NCBI GenBank assembly: GCA_025924355.1
Contig: JAICEE010000005.1
Coordinates: forward strand, 1 to 33,056
Length of the DNA: 33,056 nt
Direction: 5' to 3'
From: Nitrososphaera sp.
GTDB lineage: Archaea > Thermoproteota > Nitrososphaeria > Nitrososphaerales > Nitrososphaeraceae
The notes beneath the pieces are model-generated. The model saw only the letters and a program-made list of their open reading frames with translations, was not told the origin of the DNA and did not search any database. How positions within the stretch are numbered: position 1 is the stretch's first letter; each line of letters opens with the position of its first letter. The position numbers were made by a program, and so were the translations under genes. Shown here in pieces: positions 16,335-23,756 of the stretch.

Positions 16335-17237
16335 TTGCTGACGGTCTTTGGCACAGTGGCACTAGACACAACACGTACTCCTTTTCGGACAGAGACCAGA
16401 ATACTAGGCGGTGCTGCCACCTTTGCCTCTGTTTCATCAAGCATGTTTGCCCCCACCTCGATAGTGGCGGCAGTAGGATCAGATATGCCAGCTGAACATA
16501 TAAGGGCACTCAGCTCAAAGGGCATAGATACAAAGGGGATCATCATCATACATGGGAGCAAGACTTTCCATTATGATTCTTCATTTGATTACGATCTGTC
16601 AAACAGGACTACTAATAAGACTGAGCTTGGAGCCATAGCCGGCTTTGATCCTGTCATCCCTGAAGAATATATCAAGTCTGATTACGTGTATCTTGCAAAC
16701 AATGACCCAAAGCAGAACATCAAGATTTTGCGGCATTTTCAGAAGCCTAGGCTCGTAGTCTGTGACACTATAGAATTCTGGATAAATGGGAGCCGTGATG
16801 ACGTAGTCAAGATGATAGAGATGACAGACGGAGTAGTGATAAATGACAATGAGGCAAGACTCTTGTGCAAGGAGGCTAATCTTGCAAAATGCGCCAAAAA
16901 GATAATGTCGTGGGGATCGAAATTTGCGATAATCAAAAAGGGTGAGAACGGTGCCATCCTCTTTACTAAAGAGGGATTGGTGTTCCCAGCGGCAGCATTT
17001 TTTCTCGACGAAATAGTCGACCCAACTGGAGCTGGTGACTCCTTTGCAGGTGGCTTTCTCGGCCACATTGCTCGCAGGGGTGTGATGGATTTCTCCACAA
17101 TGAAGGAGGCGGTGATCTACGGCAACGTAATGGGCTCATTTGCTGTTGAAGACTTTGGGATCAAGCGCCTCATATCGATAACAAAGGATGATATAGAGGA
17201 CCGCTACGGAAAATATTGCAATCTGGTGCAATTCTAA
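16335..17237 (+). CDS. PfkB-family sugar/nucleoside kinase
   Basis: A 300-residue ribokinase-fold kinase. The N-terminal GGAATFASVSSSMFAP matches PfkB signature 1 and VDPTGAGDSFAGGFLGHIA (residues 228-246) matches signature 2 with the catalytic base Asp235. Substrate not determined; closest in feel to archaeal ribokinase-type proteins. The start is TTG; a TTTAATAG box at about 16299 is a weak promoter candidate. Confidence 0.9.
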   Translation: MLTVFGTVALDTTRTPFRTETRILGGAATFASVSSSMFAPTSIVAAVGSDMPAEHIRALSSKGIDTKGIIIIHGSKTFHYDSSFDYDLSNRTTNKTELGAIAGFDPVIPEEYIKSDYVYLANNDPKQNIKILRHFQKPRLVVCDTIEFWINGSRDDVVKMIEMTDGVVINDNEARLLCKEANLAKCAKKIMSWGSKFAIIKKGENGAILFTKEGLVFPAAAFFLDEIVDPTGAGDSFAGGFLGHIARRGVMDFSTMKEAVIYGNVMGSFAVEDFGIKRLISITKDDIEDRYGKYCNLVQF

Positions 17238-17329
17238 TCTCTTGTTTTATGCACAATTTTTGCCTGAGCAAACTGACACGCTAGCTGAAGACATACGCTC
17301 AAATCGCTTGAATTAGAAAGAAAAGTAAC

Positions 17330-17692
17330 ATGACAGTCAATCCATCAAACATAGAGCAACTCATCATTTCAGAACTCAAGGTAAGCGAAGATGAAGCCAA
17401 GGTTTACATCGCTATTGTGAAGAAAGGCAAAATGGATCAAGCCAAAATCTCAAGTGCACTTGGCTGGAGCGAGGAGCAGCGCGCGCTTGCTGCAGCGAAA
17501 TCGCTGGTCAACAGAGGTATGGTCATTGAAATAACAAAGACGGAATTTGAGTCACTCCATCCCCGATTTGCAATAACCAATCGCTACAGAAGGCGCTGCG
17601 AGGAAGAGCACATACCCTTCAAAAGGAACCTCAAGATCGACAACATCGGCATAGTGCTTGAAAAACCATATGAGGATGCAAGAACTAAATAG
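17330..17692 (+). CDS. TrmB-like winged-helix protein, 120 residues
   Basis: DNA-binding-type protein. The N-terminal half reads IISELKVSEDEAKVYIAIVKKGKMDQAKISSALGWSEEQRALAAAKSLVNRGMVIEI, which fits the TrmB/MarR-like winged helix (LxxLxLSExEAKxYxALxxxG pattern). The C-terminal half (FAITNRYRRRCEEEHIPFKRN) is basic and lacks the sugar-binding domain of full TrmB, so no effector can be predicted. It is 31 bp upstream of the next gene on the same strand. Possible regulator of the following unknown pair. Confidence 0.68.
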   Translation: MTVNPSNIEQLIISELKVSEDEAKVYIAIVKKGKMDQAKISSALGWSEEQRALAAAKSLVNRGMVIEITKTEFESLHPRFAITNRYRRRCEEEHIPFKRNLKIDNIGIVLEKPYEDARTK

Positions 17693-17723
17693 ATGGTAAC
17701 ACACAACAAGAATATTATCAATA

Positions 17724-18140
17724 ATGACGACTTCGGATCCAACCGGCGGAGACAAGGTAGTCTATTTTGGTGTAATAAATATCAACGAGAATGGCAGGAC
17801 GATGGGTTCAGTGGACATTTGGCGAAGCCTTCTGACAAAGGAAATGTTCTGTGAAGAAAAGCGTTTAGGGGTTTTAGAAATCGTCGATTACCTTGGCATG
17901 CCTAAGATTGACAAAGACAAAAAGTGGGCTGTGGCGATCAGCAGAAACTTAAAAGGTCACCTGCGCTGGCGGCTTATCAAGATAATAAAGGAAGGCAGGA
18001 TGACATTTACAGATGCGGATGATAATGCAGTCGAAGTGGATGTCAAGAACTTTAAAATCGTTGACCCTGAGTGGTGGAGCTTTTTGGTCGAAGAGAATGT
18101 CAACCGTAATATGGAAGTAACGGCTGCGCCAAATAAATGA
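17724..18140 (+). CDS. hypothetical, 138 residues
   Basis: Soluble alpha/beta-looking protein with no membrane segment. Notable parts are DKVVYFGVININENGRTMGSVDIWRSLL and, near the end, DPEWWSFLVEENVNRN. No family recognised. It overlaps the next gene by 4 bp (ATGA), so these two are translationally coupled, and it sits 31 bp after the TrmB-like gene. Confidence 0.65.
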   Translation: MTTSDPTGGDKVVYFGVININENGRTMGSVDIWRSLLTKEMFCEEKRLGVLEIVDYLGMPKIDKDKKWAVAISRNLKGHLRWRLIKIIKEGRMTFTDADDNAVEVDVKNFKIVDPEWWSFLVEENVNRNMEVTAAPNK

Positions 18141-18439
18141 TACGAGATGATGATGACAACATTCCAGTTACCGTATTTGTAAAAAGCGCTAGCGGGAGCG
18201 AAATAGCTAGTAAGCTATCTGGGTATTTTGTCGTCAAGGGTCAGGAATTTCGCTTTACTGCAATAGCATTTGGTCGCATTGGAGGTCACAACGCAAGCAT
18301 CAAGGTACCCAAGACCACTTTAGACAAAATAGCGAAAATGGGGATTGACCCAGAGCAGCTACAAATAACGATTCAGCGCAAGTTGATTGAAGGTGATATT
18401 ATTTTGCCGGAAGGATCGAAGCCACCGCCGTCAGACTAA
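18137..18439 (+). CDS. hypothetical, 100 residues, coupled to upstream gene
   Basis: A small soluble protein with an acidic start (MIRDDDDN), alternating strands ([30 protein letters not shown]) and a Pro-rich end (EGSKPPPSD). No family recognised. The ATG overlaps the upstream stop by 4 bp. The 3' end overlaps the convergent mtnP gene by 9 bp. Confidence 0.65.
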   Translation: MIRDDDDNIPVTVFVKSASGSEIASKLSGYFVVKGQEFRFTAIAFGRIGGHNASIKVPKTTLDKIAKMGIDPEQLQITIQRKLIEGDIILPEGSKPPPSD

Positions 18440-19228
18440 AGCGCCTTCAAGTGTCTTGCCACATGTACACTTATTTCTTTCAGCAGGAATTGTAGCCACC
18501 AACTCTGCAATCAATTTCTTTGTCTTTTCCACATTCTTGGCAAGTGTCTCGATTATCTCGGCAGAGGTCACAGGGTAATTTGCCCAAACATCATAGTCGG
18601 TGATGGTGGCTATAGATAAGTAGCAGATTTCGGCTTCTCTTGCAAGGTTAACCTCTGGTACAAGCGTCATGCCAATAATATCTGCCTTAATCACGTCACG
18701 GAAGAATCTTGATTCCGCTCTAGTGGAAAAGCGGGGTCCTTCAATACAGATGTATGTCCCCTCGCTGTGCAATGAATACTTTAGTTTCTTTATTTTATCG
18801 ATCGCGATATCGCGTAGTTCCGGACAAAATGGATCAGCTAAAGAAACGTGACATACTTGCCCACCATCGTAGAATGTATAGCGGCGGTTTTTTGTAAAGT
18901 CAACAAATTGATCAGGAATTGAAATATCGCCAGGCTTGAAAGCCTCTTTAAGGCTTCCAACAGCAGATGGGCCGATAATGCGTTTGACTCCAAGCTGCTG
19001 TAAAGCCCATATATTTGCTCTATTGTTTATCATGTGAGGGGGTATCCTGTGGCCTCGTCCATGACGTGGTATAAATGCTGCTTTCACTCCTGAATATTCA
19101 CCTATTGTCACAAGATCGGAGGTCTCGCCATAAGGCGTATGCACCTTGATCTCGCGCTTTGCACTAAAAAGTTCTGGATCATAGATTCCAGTCCCCCCAA
19201 TTATGCCGATATCTGCGCTATTCTCCAT
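18431..19228 (-). CDS. mtnP: S-methyl-5'-thioadenosine phosphorylase
   Basis: Splits MTA (from polyamine and SAM metabolism) into adenine and methylthioribose-1-phosphate. Marks are [12 protein letters not shown], the phosphate-binding [47 protein letters not shown], and [15 protein letters not shown] plus [21 protein letters not shown]. The C-terminus carries a Cys-Thr-Cys (KCTCGK), similar to the CxC seen in the Sulfolobus enzyme. The ATG overlaps the end of apt by 11 bp, so its adenine product feeds directly to the cotranscribed adenine phosphoribosyltransferase. Confidence 0.95.
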   Translation of the reverse strand: MENSADIGIIGGTGIYDPELFSAKREIKVHTPYGETSDLVTIGEYSGVKAAFIPRHGRGHRIPPHMINNRANIWALQQLGVKRIIGPSAVGSLKEAFKPGDISIPDQFVDFTKNRRYTFYDGGQVCHVSLADPFCPELRDIAIDKIKKLKYSLHSEGTYICIEGPRFSTRAESRFFRDVIKADIIGMTLVPEVNLAREAEICYLSIATITDYDVWANYPVTSAEIIETLAKNVEKTKKLIAELVATIPAERNKCTCGKTLEGALV

Positions 19229-19766
19229 GAAAAGTCACCAGTGACTCGACATTATAGCCCATTTTGCGCAACCTGTCAGCACCCTTCAAGTCTGAAAGTT
19301 CAATTATAAACGCAAAGCCAGCGACCTTGCCCCCAAGCTCTTTTATCATCTGCGCAGCTGCTACTGCAGTCCCACCTGTTGCTATCAGGTCATCAGCGAT
19401 CAATATGCTGTTGTCTTTGTCTAACGCATCTTGCTGAAGCTCCATTATTGCGGTGCCGTATTCAATATCATATGGTTTCTTGAGGGTCCTGCCTGGCAAC
19501 TTGCCTGCTTTGCGAACCATTACAATACCCTTGCCGAATTTGAGGGCAAGTGCTGTAGCGATAATAAAGCCCCTTGATTCAATGCCAGCCACCATGTCTA
19601 CCTTTGCCTTGCTATAAATACGGTAAAACTCATCAGCGATATAGTTCAAGGCATCATTTCTTTTGAAAACAGGATTTATGTCGCGGAACAATATCCCTTG
19701 CTTGGGAAAATCAGGATAGGTGGTTATTATCTCGCGCAGGTTGACCTGCTTGGATTTTGCTCCCAC
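19218..19766 (-). CDS. apt: adenine phosphoribosyltransferase
   Basis: Makes AMP from adenine and PRPP. The N-terminus [18 protein letters not shown] is classic; the middle has [13 protein letters not shown] and the PRPP motif [17 protein letters not shown]. The 182-residue length is normal. The start is GTG; a nearby ATG is out of frame. A TTTTTACAA stretch 27 nt upstream on the minus strand is a plausible promoter. First gene of an apt-mtnP salvage operon. Confidence 0.95.
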   Translation of the reverse strand: MGAKSKQVNLREIITTYPDFPKQGILFRDINPVFKRNDALNYIADEFYRIYSKAKVDMVAGIESRGFIIATALALKFGKGIVMVRKAGKLPGRTLKKPYDIEYGTAIMELQQDALDKDNSILIADDLIATGGTAVAAAQMIKELGGKVAGFAFIIELSDLKGADRLRKMGYNVESLVTFHGE

Positions 19767-19853
19767 ATCAGTAAGGCCATACTCTGGTTGTAAAAAGATT
19801 GCGAAGCCACTAACCGTTATGCTTTATACAGCTCTAATGTGAATTAAATAATA

Positions 19854-20357
19854 ATGCTTACAGAACAGCAGATGCAGTTTGTAGAGAAGATTGCAAGCCT
19901 GAAGGACTTTGATGAGACCTTTGAATTAGTGAAGGCAGTAATCCTGCAAAAGTTCAAGCTGCATAGAGCAGGACTAAGCCTAATATTGCAAATGATGCCA
20001 AGCAACCTTGGCGCCTACCATATGCTAGGCTCAAATGCAATAGTGGTCAATACTTATCTCTTGACTACATTGAAAAAGATAGTCAAATCAACTGAAGAGT
20101 ATAACTCTTACATATTCATGGTGCTGGCCCATGAATACCTCCACAGCCTTGGAATTGTAGACGAGAACACCGTGCGCCAGATGACTTTTGAGCTATGCAA
20201 GTGGATGTTGGGTAACGATCATGCTGCAACCAAGATGGCAAAGAATGGTCCCTCCGCTATATACCCTGAGTTAAGGTCATTGATGCAGTCACAGTTTGGT
20301 AGGGATTTTCAAGTTGTCAGAAACTTTGACAGGACCAACCAGACCTATATCCAATAA
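19854..20357 (+). CDS. small HExxH protein, putative zinc metallopeptidase
   Basis: A 167-residue soluble protein with HEYLHSLG at residues 93-100 (His93, Glu94, His97), a zincin-type motif embedded in a helix (SYIFMVLAHEYLHSLGI). Before it comes GAYHMLGSNAIVVNTYLL, after it ENTVRQMTFELCKW. No third ligand can be assigned with confidence; candidates are Glu103-104-region residues or the His in NDHAATK. No signal peptide. Function unknown; protease activity is inference from the motif. TTTATAC at 19823-19829 lies 28 nt before the ATG. Divergent from apt. Confidence 0.72.
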   Translation: MLTEQQMQFVEKIASLKDFDETFELVKAVILQKFKLHRAGLSLILQMMPSNLGAYHMLGSNAIVVNTYLLTTLKKIVKSTEEYNSYIFMVLAHEYLHSLGIVDENTVRQMTFELCKWMLGNDHAATKMAKNGPSAIYPELRSLMQSQFGRDFQVVRNFDRTNQTYIQ

Positions 20358-20407
20358 TCTTATGTATTCTGTGACGCTGGTTCAATGTTGATTGAGCTAT
20401 ACTTTAA

Positions 20408-20719
20408 GGAGAAATAGTAGAGATAATTAAAGATGCCATCTTTGCTATAAGAATGTCAGCAGTAGAAGCAAAATTTAGAGGTATGTTGAAGGCACTTATT
20501 GAAAGATGTAGATGCGAATACTACGCTTATAGTAATTTCCTTAAATAACATCTTAAAGCGATCAAGATCTAGGTCAAGAAGCCGGCTGAGGATTAAGGAT
20601 TAAGCTTTCAAATATTGTTCAGTAGGGCAATTATAGACCGGTCCAAGAAGATGTTGTAAAGAAGATATGGTAAGAATGATGAAGCTAACAAGTATTTCTC
20701 GTTCCTACCAAAAGTTTGA
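20408..20719 (+). pseudogene. possible decayed gene (one frame, four internal stops)
   Basis: A 46-codon open stretch (with ATG at 20453, then AVEAKFRGMLKALIERCRC) continues in the same frame through stops at 20546, 20570, 20594 and 20657 to a TGA at 20717, and the intervening parts look protein-like (GLSFQILFSRAIIDRSKKML; RRYGKNDEANKYFSFLPKV). Open lengths of this size also occur by chance, and another frame is open for about 40 codons here too, so this is a suspicion, not a firm call. No family recognised. Confidence 0.28.
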
Positions 20720-20844
20720 ACAATCTGCCACGAGGTTAACTGATCGATGGGTAAATGTTTCAGGCACAGCCATCTAGCCTTTCAGATTTGTGTAAAAATT
20801 ATAACAAATACCGCTATTTCTTGACTATATTGCACTTGAGAAAG

Positions 20845-20853
20845 TATAATAAA
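20845..20853 (+). promoter_or_regulatory. TATA box of abfD
   Basis: TATAATAAA centred about 28 nt before the ATG at 20877 and only about 10 nt before the first ATG at 20859, so it supports the second ATG as the real, leaderless start. Confidence 0.65.
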
Positions 20854-20876
20854 CATTCATGTGCTATATATCTTAT

Positions 20877-22394
20877 ATGACGATTAAGAATGGGGCAGAA
20901 TATATTGAAAGCCTCAGAGGTAGAAATCTAAAGATATACCTTTTTGGAGAGCTTGTAAAAGAGCCAGTTGATCATCCAATGATCCGGCCATCAATAAATG
21001 CAGTGGCAGAGACCTATGACCTTGCGGCAGAAAATCCAGAACTTGCTGCACCCCATTCTTCGCTGACGGGATTACAAGTCAACAGGTTCTTGCACATTGT
21101 AGAAAGCCCGCAGGACCTAGTTGACCAGAACAGGATGCAAAGGAAGCTTGGACAACTCACTGGCACTTGCTTCCAGCGTTGCGTAGGCATGGATGCACTT
21201 AACTCATTATATTCAAGTACGTATGAAATTGACCAAAAGCACAGCACTGATTATCATAAGCGCTTGGTAGAATTTGTCAAGATGTTGCAACGGGAAAATT
21301 TGATGATCGGTGGTGCCATGACAGACGTCAAGGGTGACCGTGGCCTATCGCCTTCACAGCAGGAAGACCCTGACATGTTTGTGCATGTGACAAAGCGTGA
21401 CAGCAAAGGTGTATACATCACCGGTGCAAAAGCTCACCAGACTGGCTGCATCAACTCTCATTGGATAATCGTCATGCCGACAATGAGATTGAAGTCAGAA
21501 GATAAAGACTATGCAATCATTGGCGCCGTCCCTGTCGATGCTCCCGGCATCACCTACATCTATGGCAGACAGTCCTGTGATACAAGGAGTATGGAGGGAG
21601 GCAACATTGATGCCGGCAATGCCATGTATTCAGGCCAAGAAGCCATGGTAATCTTCAAGGATGTTTTCATTCCAAACCACTTAATATTCATGAATGGTGA
21701 ATATGAGTTTGCCTCCATGTTGGTCGAACGCTTTACTTGCTATCATCGTCGAAGCTATGTGTGCAAGACTGGTCTTGGCGACATCCTGATTGGAGCCTCT
21801 GCAGCAATTGCGGACTATAATGGTGTGGCAAACGCATCACACATCAAAGACAAACTGGTTGAAATGACGCACCTCAATGAGACGATATTTGCTGCAGGCA
21901 TTGCATCCTCGTACCGAGCACACAAAACGTCAGCGGGCAACTGGCAAAATGACGACATGCTGGCAAATGTCTGTAAGCACAACGTCACTCGGTTTCCATA
22001 TGAAATAGGAAGGCTTGCCCAAGACATTGCAGGCGGACTTGTAGTGACAATGCCGTCTGAGAAGGAGTTTCGCAATCCTGAGACTGGACCGCTGCTTGAA
22101 AAATACCTGAAGGGCCGGAAAGGCGTATCAACAGAGAACAGGATGAGGGTACTGAGGCTAATTGAAAATATGACTCTTGGACGAAATGCAGTGGGCTATC
22201 TGACAGAGTCAATGCATGGTGCAGGATCACCTCAGGCGCAAAGAATCCAGATTGCGCGCCAAATGCAGCTTGAATCCAAGAAAAAGTTTGCAAAGAGGCT
22301 TGCACAAATCAAGGAAGGTGAGGCTGAAGAAACGGTGCCCGAATCTACAGAATACTTTGATAGAATATTCGGTAATAAGAATAAATCAAAATAA
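20877..22394 (+). CDS. abfD: 4-hydroxybutyryl-CoA dehydratase
   Basis: Radical FAD/[4Fe-4S] enzyme that turns 4-hydroxybutyryl-CoA into crotonyl-CoA, the key step of the HP/HB carbon-fixation cycle of ammonia-oxidising archaea. From this start the protein has 505 residues. By comparison with the clostridial enzyme, cluster ligands are Cys98 and Cys102 (TGTCFQRC), His290 (in FTCYHRRSYVC) and Cys296; the His-Cys spacing is one residue shorter than the one I recall for the clostridial enzyme. MIGGAMTDVKGDRGLSPSQQ and GAKAHQTGCINSHW are conserved substrate/flavin regions. The first ATG (20859) adds only MCYISY. It stands alone with its own promoter and a hairpin plus T run after the stop. Confidence 0.96.
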   Translation: MTIKNGAEYIESLRGRNLKIYLFGELVKEPVDHPMIRPSINAVAETYDLAAENPELAAPHSSLTGLQVNRFLHIVESPQDLVDQNRMQRKLGQLTGTCFQRCVGMDALNSLYSSTYEIDQKHSTDYHKRLVEFVKMLQRENLMIGGAMTDVKGDRGLSPSQQEDPDMFVHVTKRDSKGVYITGAKAHQTGCINSHWIIVMPTMRLKSEDKDYAIIGAVPVDAPGITYIYGRQSCDTRSMEGGNIDAGNAMYSGQEAMVIFKDVFIPNHLIFMNGEYEFASMLVERFTCYHRRSYVCKTGLGDILIGASAAIADYNGVANASHIKDKLVEMTHLNETIFAAGIASSYRAHKTSAGNWQNDDMLANVCKHNVTRFPYEIGRLAQDIAGGLVVTMPSEKEFRNPETGPLLEKYLKGRKGVSTENRMRVLRLIENMTLGRNAVGYLTESMHGAGSPQAQRIQIARQMQLESKKKFAKRLAQIKEGEAEETVPESTEYFDRIFGNKNKSK

Positions 22395-22422
22395 CTTTAA
22401 TGTATTGTCGAGCCATCTATAG

Positions 22423-22446
22423 GTTAGCCTAATCCTAACGATTTTT
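22423..22446 (+). terminator. hairpin plus T run after abfD
   Basis: Five-bp stem GTTAG/CTAAC (22423-22427 with 22435-22439), 7-nt loop, followed at once by ATTTTT. It lies 29 bp after the abfD stop. Archaeal termination mainly needs the T run, so the hairpin may be incidental. Confidence 0.4.
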
Positions 22447-22541
22447 CAGCCATTGCTTTTTACTTTCAAGGAATTTGATCTCAAAAAGGATTATTTATCA
22501 GTTCAACATAATTATTTGGTATTACTCCGGGGTTGTGTTGA

Positions 22542-22940
22542 TTGAAATTAAATGAAGCTCAAATTGAGGATATCACTGGCAAAGTTTTTCGCACTATAAT
22601 TAGCAATGGCAAAGATGGTATACTACAGTCAGAGCTTTGGAAGGAGCTTGACTTGACAAGCCGCGATGGCTCTCGCGTTGCGATTCGGCTTGAAAAACGA
22701 TCACTGATTCGCCGTGAAAAACTGCTAGAAAACGGCAGGTGGACGTACAAACTTTTTGCAGTAAAGCTGCCTGTTGACACTACAAGTATTGAACAGGCCC
22801 CCTGTTTGACATGTCCTTTTGAGCATATGTGCTCAATAGAAGGTTCTTACAGCCCTACAAGCTGTAATTTAATTGAGGAATGGCTCATCAAATCTTTTGA
22901 CAATGCAAGCCTGAAGCCTCCAAAACTTTATAAAAAATGA
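22542..22940 (+). CDS. TFE-beta / RPC34-like transcription factor with Fe-S cysteines
   Basis: A 132-residue protein resembling archaeal TFE-beta, homologous to RNA polymerase III subunit RPC34/RPC39, which helps open the promoter. The N-terminal winged helix covers residues 1-75 (GILQSELWKELDLTSRDGSRVAIRLEKRSLIRR). Four cysteines at 88, 91, 97 and 108 (CLTCPFEHMC, then SPTSC, then NLIEEWL) match the cubane Fe-S layout of RPC39/TFE-beta, where a CxxCP...C...SPxxCxYLxxWL pattern is known. The start is TTG. It overlaps rlmE by 4 bp. A chance HTH with zinc cysteines is the alternative, but the SPxxC-xxxxxWL end is distinctive. Confidence 0.75.
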   Translation: MKLNEAQIEDITGKVFRTIISNGKDGILQSELWKELDLTSRDGSRVAIRLEKRSLIRREKLLENGRWTYKLFAVKLPVDTTSIEQAPCLTCPFEHMCSIEGSYSPTSCNLIEEWLIKSFDNASLKPPKLYKK

Positions 22941-23530
22941 GACTTGCTGACGCTCGACGTGACCAATACCGGCGACTGGCAAAGGATCAGGGATACCGGG
23001 CAAGGTCAGCTTACAAGCTGCTGCAGATGAACCGCTCTTATAACATTCTCAAAAAGGGTGATAAGGTGGTTGACCTTGGGTGTGCACCAGGAGGGTGGCT
23101 GCAGGTAGCCGCAAAGGAAGTAAGGTCATCAGGGAAGGTCATCGGGGTGGACCTCAAGCCGGTTACACCAGTTACTGGTGCAGTAATTCTGCAGGGCAGC
23201 ATAGAGGATCCAAACATGCTAAGCAAAATATCTGAAATTTTAGGCTGCAAGGCTGATGTTGTCCTCTCAGATTTAGCTCCAAATGTGAGCGGCGTATGGG
23301 ATATAGATCATGCAAGGCAGATCTCTCTTTCCACTATTGCGTTACGGTTTGCACAGCATGTGCTGAGAATAGGCGGAAGCAGTGTGTTCAAGGTGTTTGA
23401 GGGCGACATGCTAGAGGAGTTCAGATCGGAATTACAGAAGAGCTTTGGCAAAGTGCTTTTAAACAAACCTTCTGCAAGTCGACAAGAGAGTAGTGAATTA
23501 TATATTGTCTGCTTAAACTTTAAGCAATGA
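22937..23530 (+). CDS. rlmE: RlmE/FtsJ-type rRNA 2'-O-methyltransferase
   Basis: SAM-dependent RNA ribose methyltransferase. The N-terminus has the family pattern DQYRRLAKDQGYRARSAYKL with the first catalytic Lys; the SAM loop is VVDLGCAPGGWLQVA; the catalytic Asp lies in DVVLSDLAPNVSG; the later Lys in SSVFKVFEGD and Glu in SSELYIVCLNF complete the K-D-K-E set. The 197-residue length is normal. Its ATG overlaps the TFE-beta-like stop by 4 bp, so they share a transcript. Confidence 0.94.
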   Translation: MRLADARRDQYRRLAKDQGYRARSAYKLLQMNRSYNILKKGDKVVDLGCAPGGWLQVAAKEVRSSGKVIGVDLKPVTPVTGAVILQGSIEDPNMLSKISEILGCKADVVLSDLAPNVSGVWDIDHARQISLSTIALRFAQHVLRIGGSSVFKVFEGDMLEEFRSELQKSFGKVLLNKPSASRQESSELYIVCLNFKQ

Positions 23531-23727
23531 ACCTCCAAAACATCATTTTAATTGATGATCTGAAGCATAAAATGGCAATTTGGCATGTGGCCTAAGATCA
23601 CCTGGTAGAGATCTCTTACAATTCATTTAATCTTTATATGATACTTTCTCTTTTTCCAAAGTTACGAATAAAATACACATTAGCGACAGCCAACTTGATA
23701 ATAATTTACACGGTATAAGCAATGGTG

Positions 23728-23733
23728 AAAAAA
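23728..23733 (+). other. A6 tract at the N-terminus of the histidine kinase gene
   Basis: Six A residues, six bases from an ATG at 23722. In the given sequence this ATG frame stops after 12 codons. One extra A here would join ATG-GTG-AAA-AAA to the kinase frame (MVKKTQILYGEDL). It may be a sequencing error, a phase-variable tract or a slippage site. Confidence 0.5.
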
Positions 23734-23756
23734 CACAAATACTCTATGGTGAAGAC

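Larger units (their letters stand above)
20358..20876. other. 519-bp gap without an intact gene
   Basis: No intact gene found on either strand. It contains a possible decayed frame at 20408-20719 and the abfD promoter at its end. No tRNA or repeat array seen. Confidence 0.6.
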
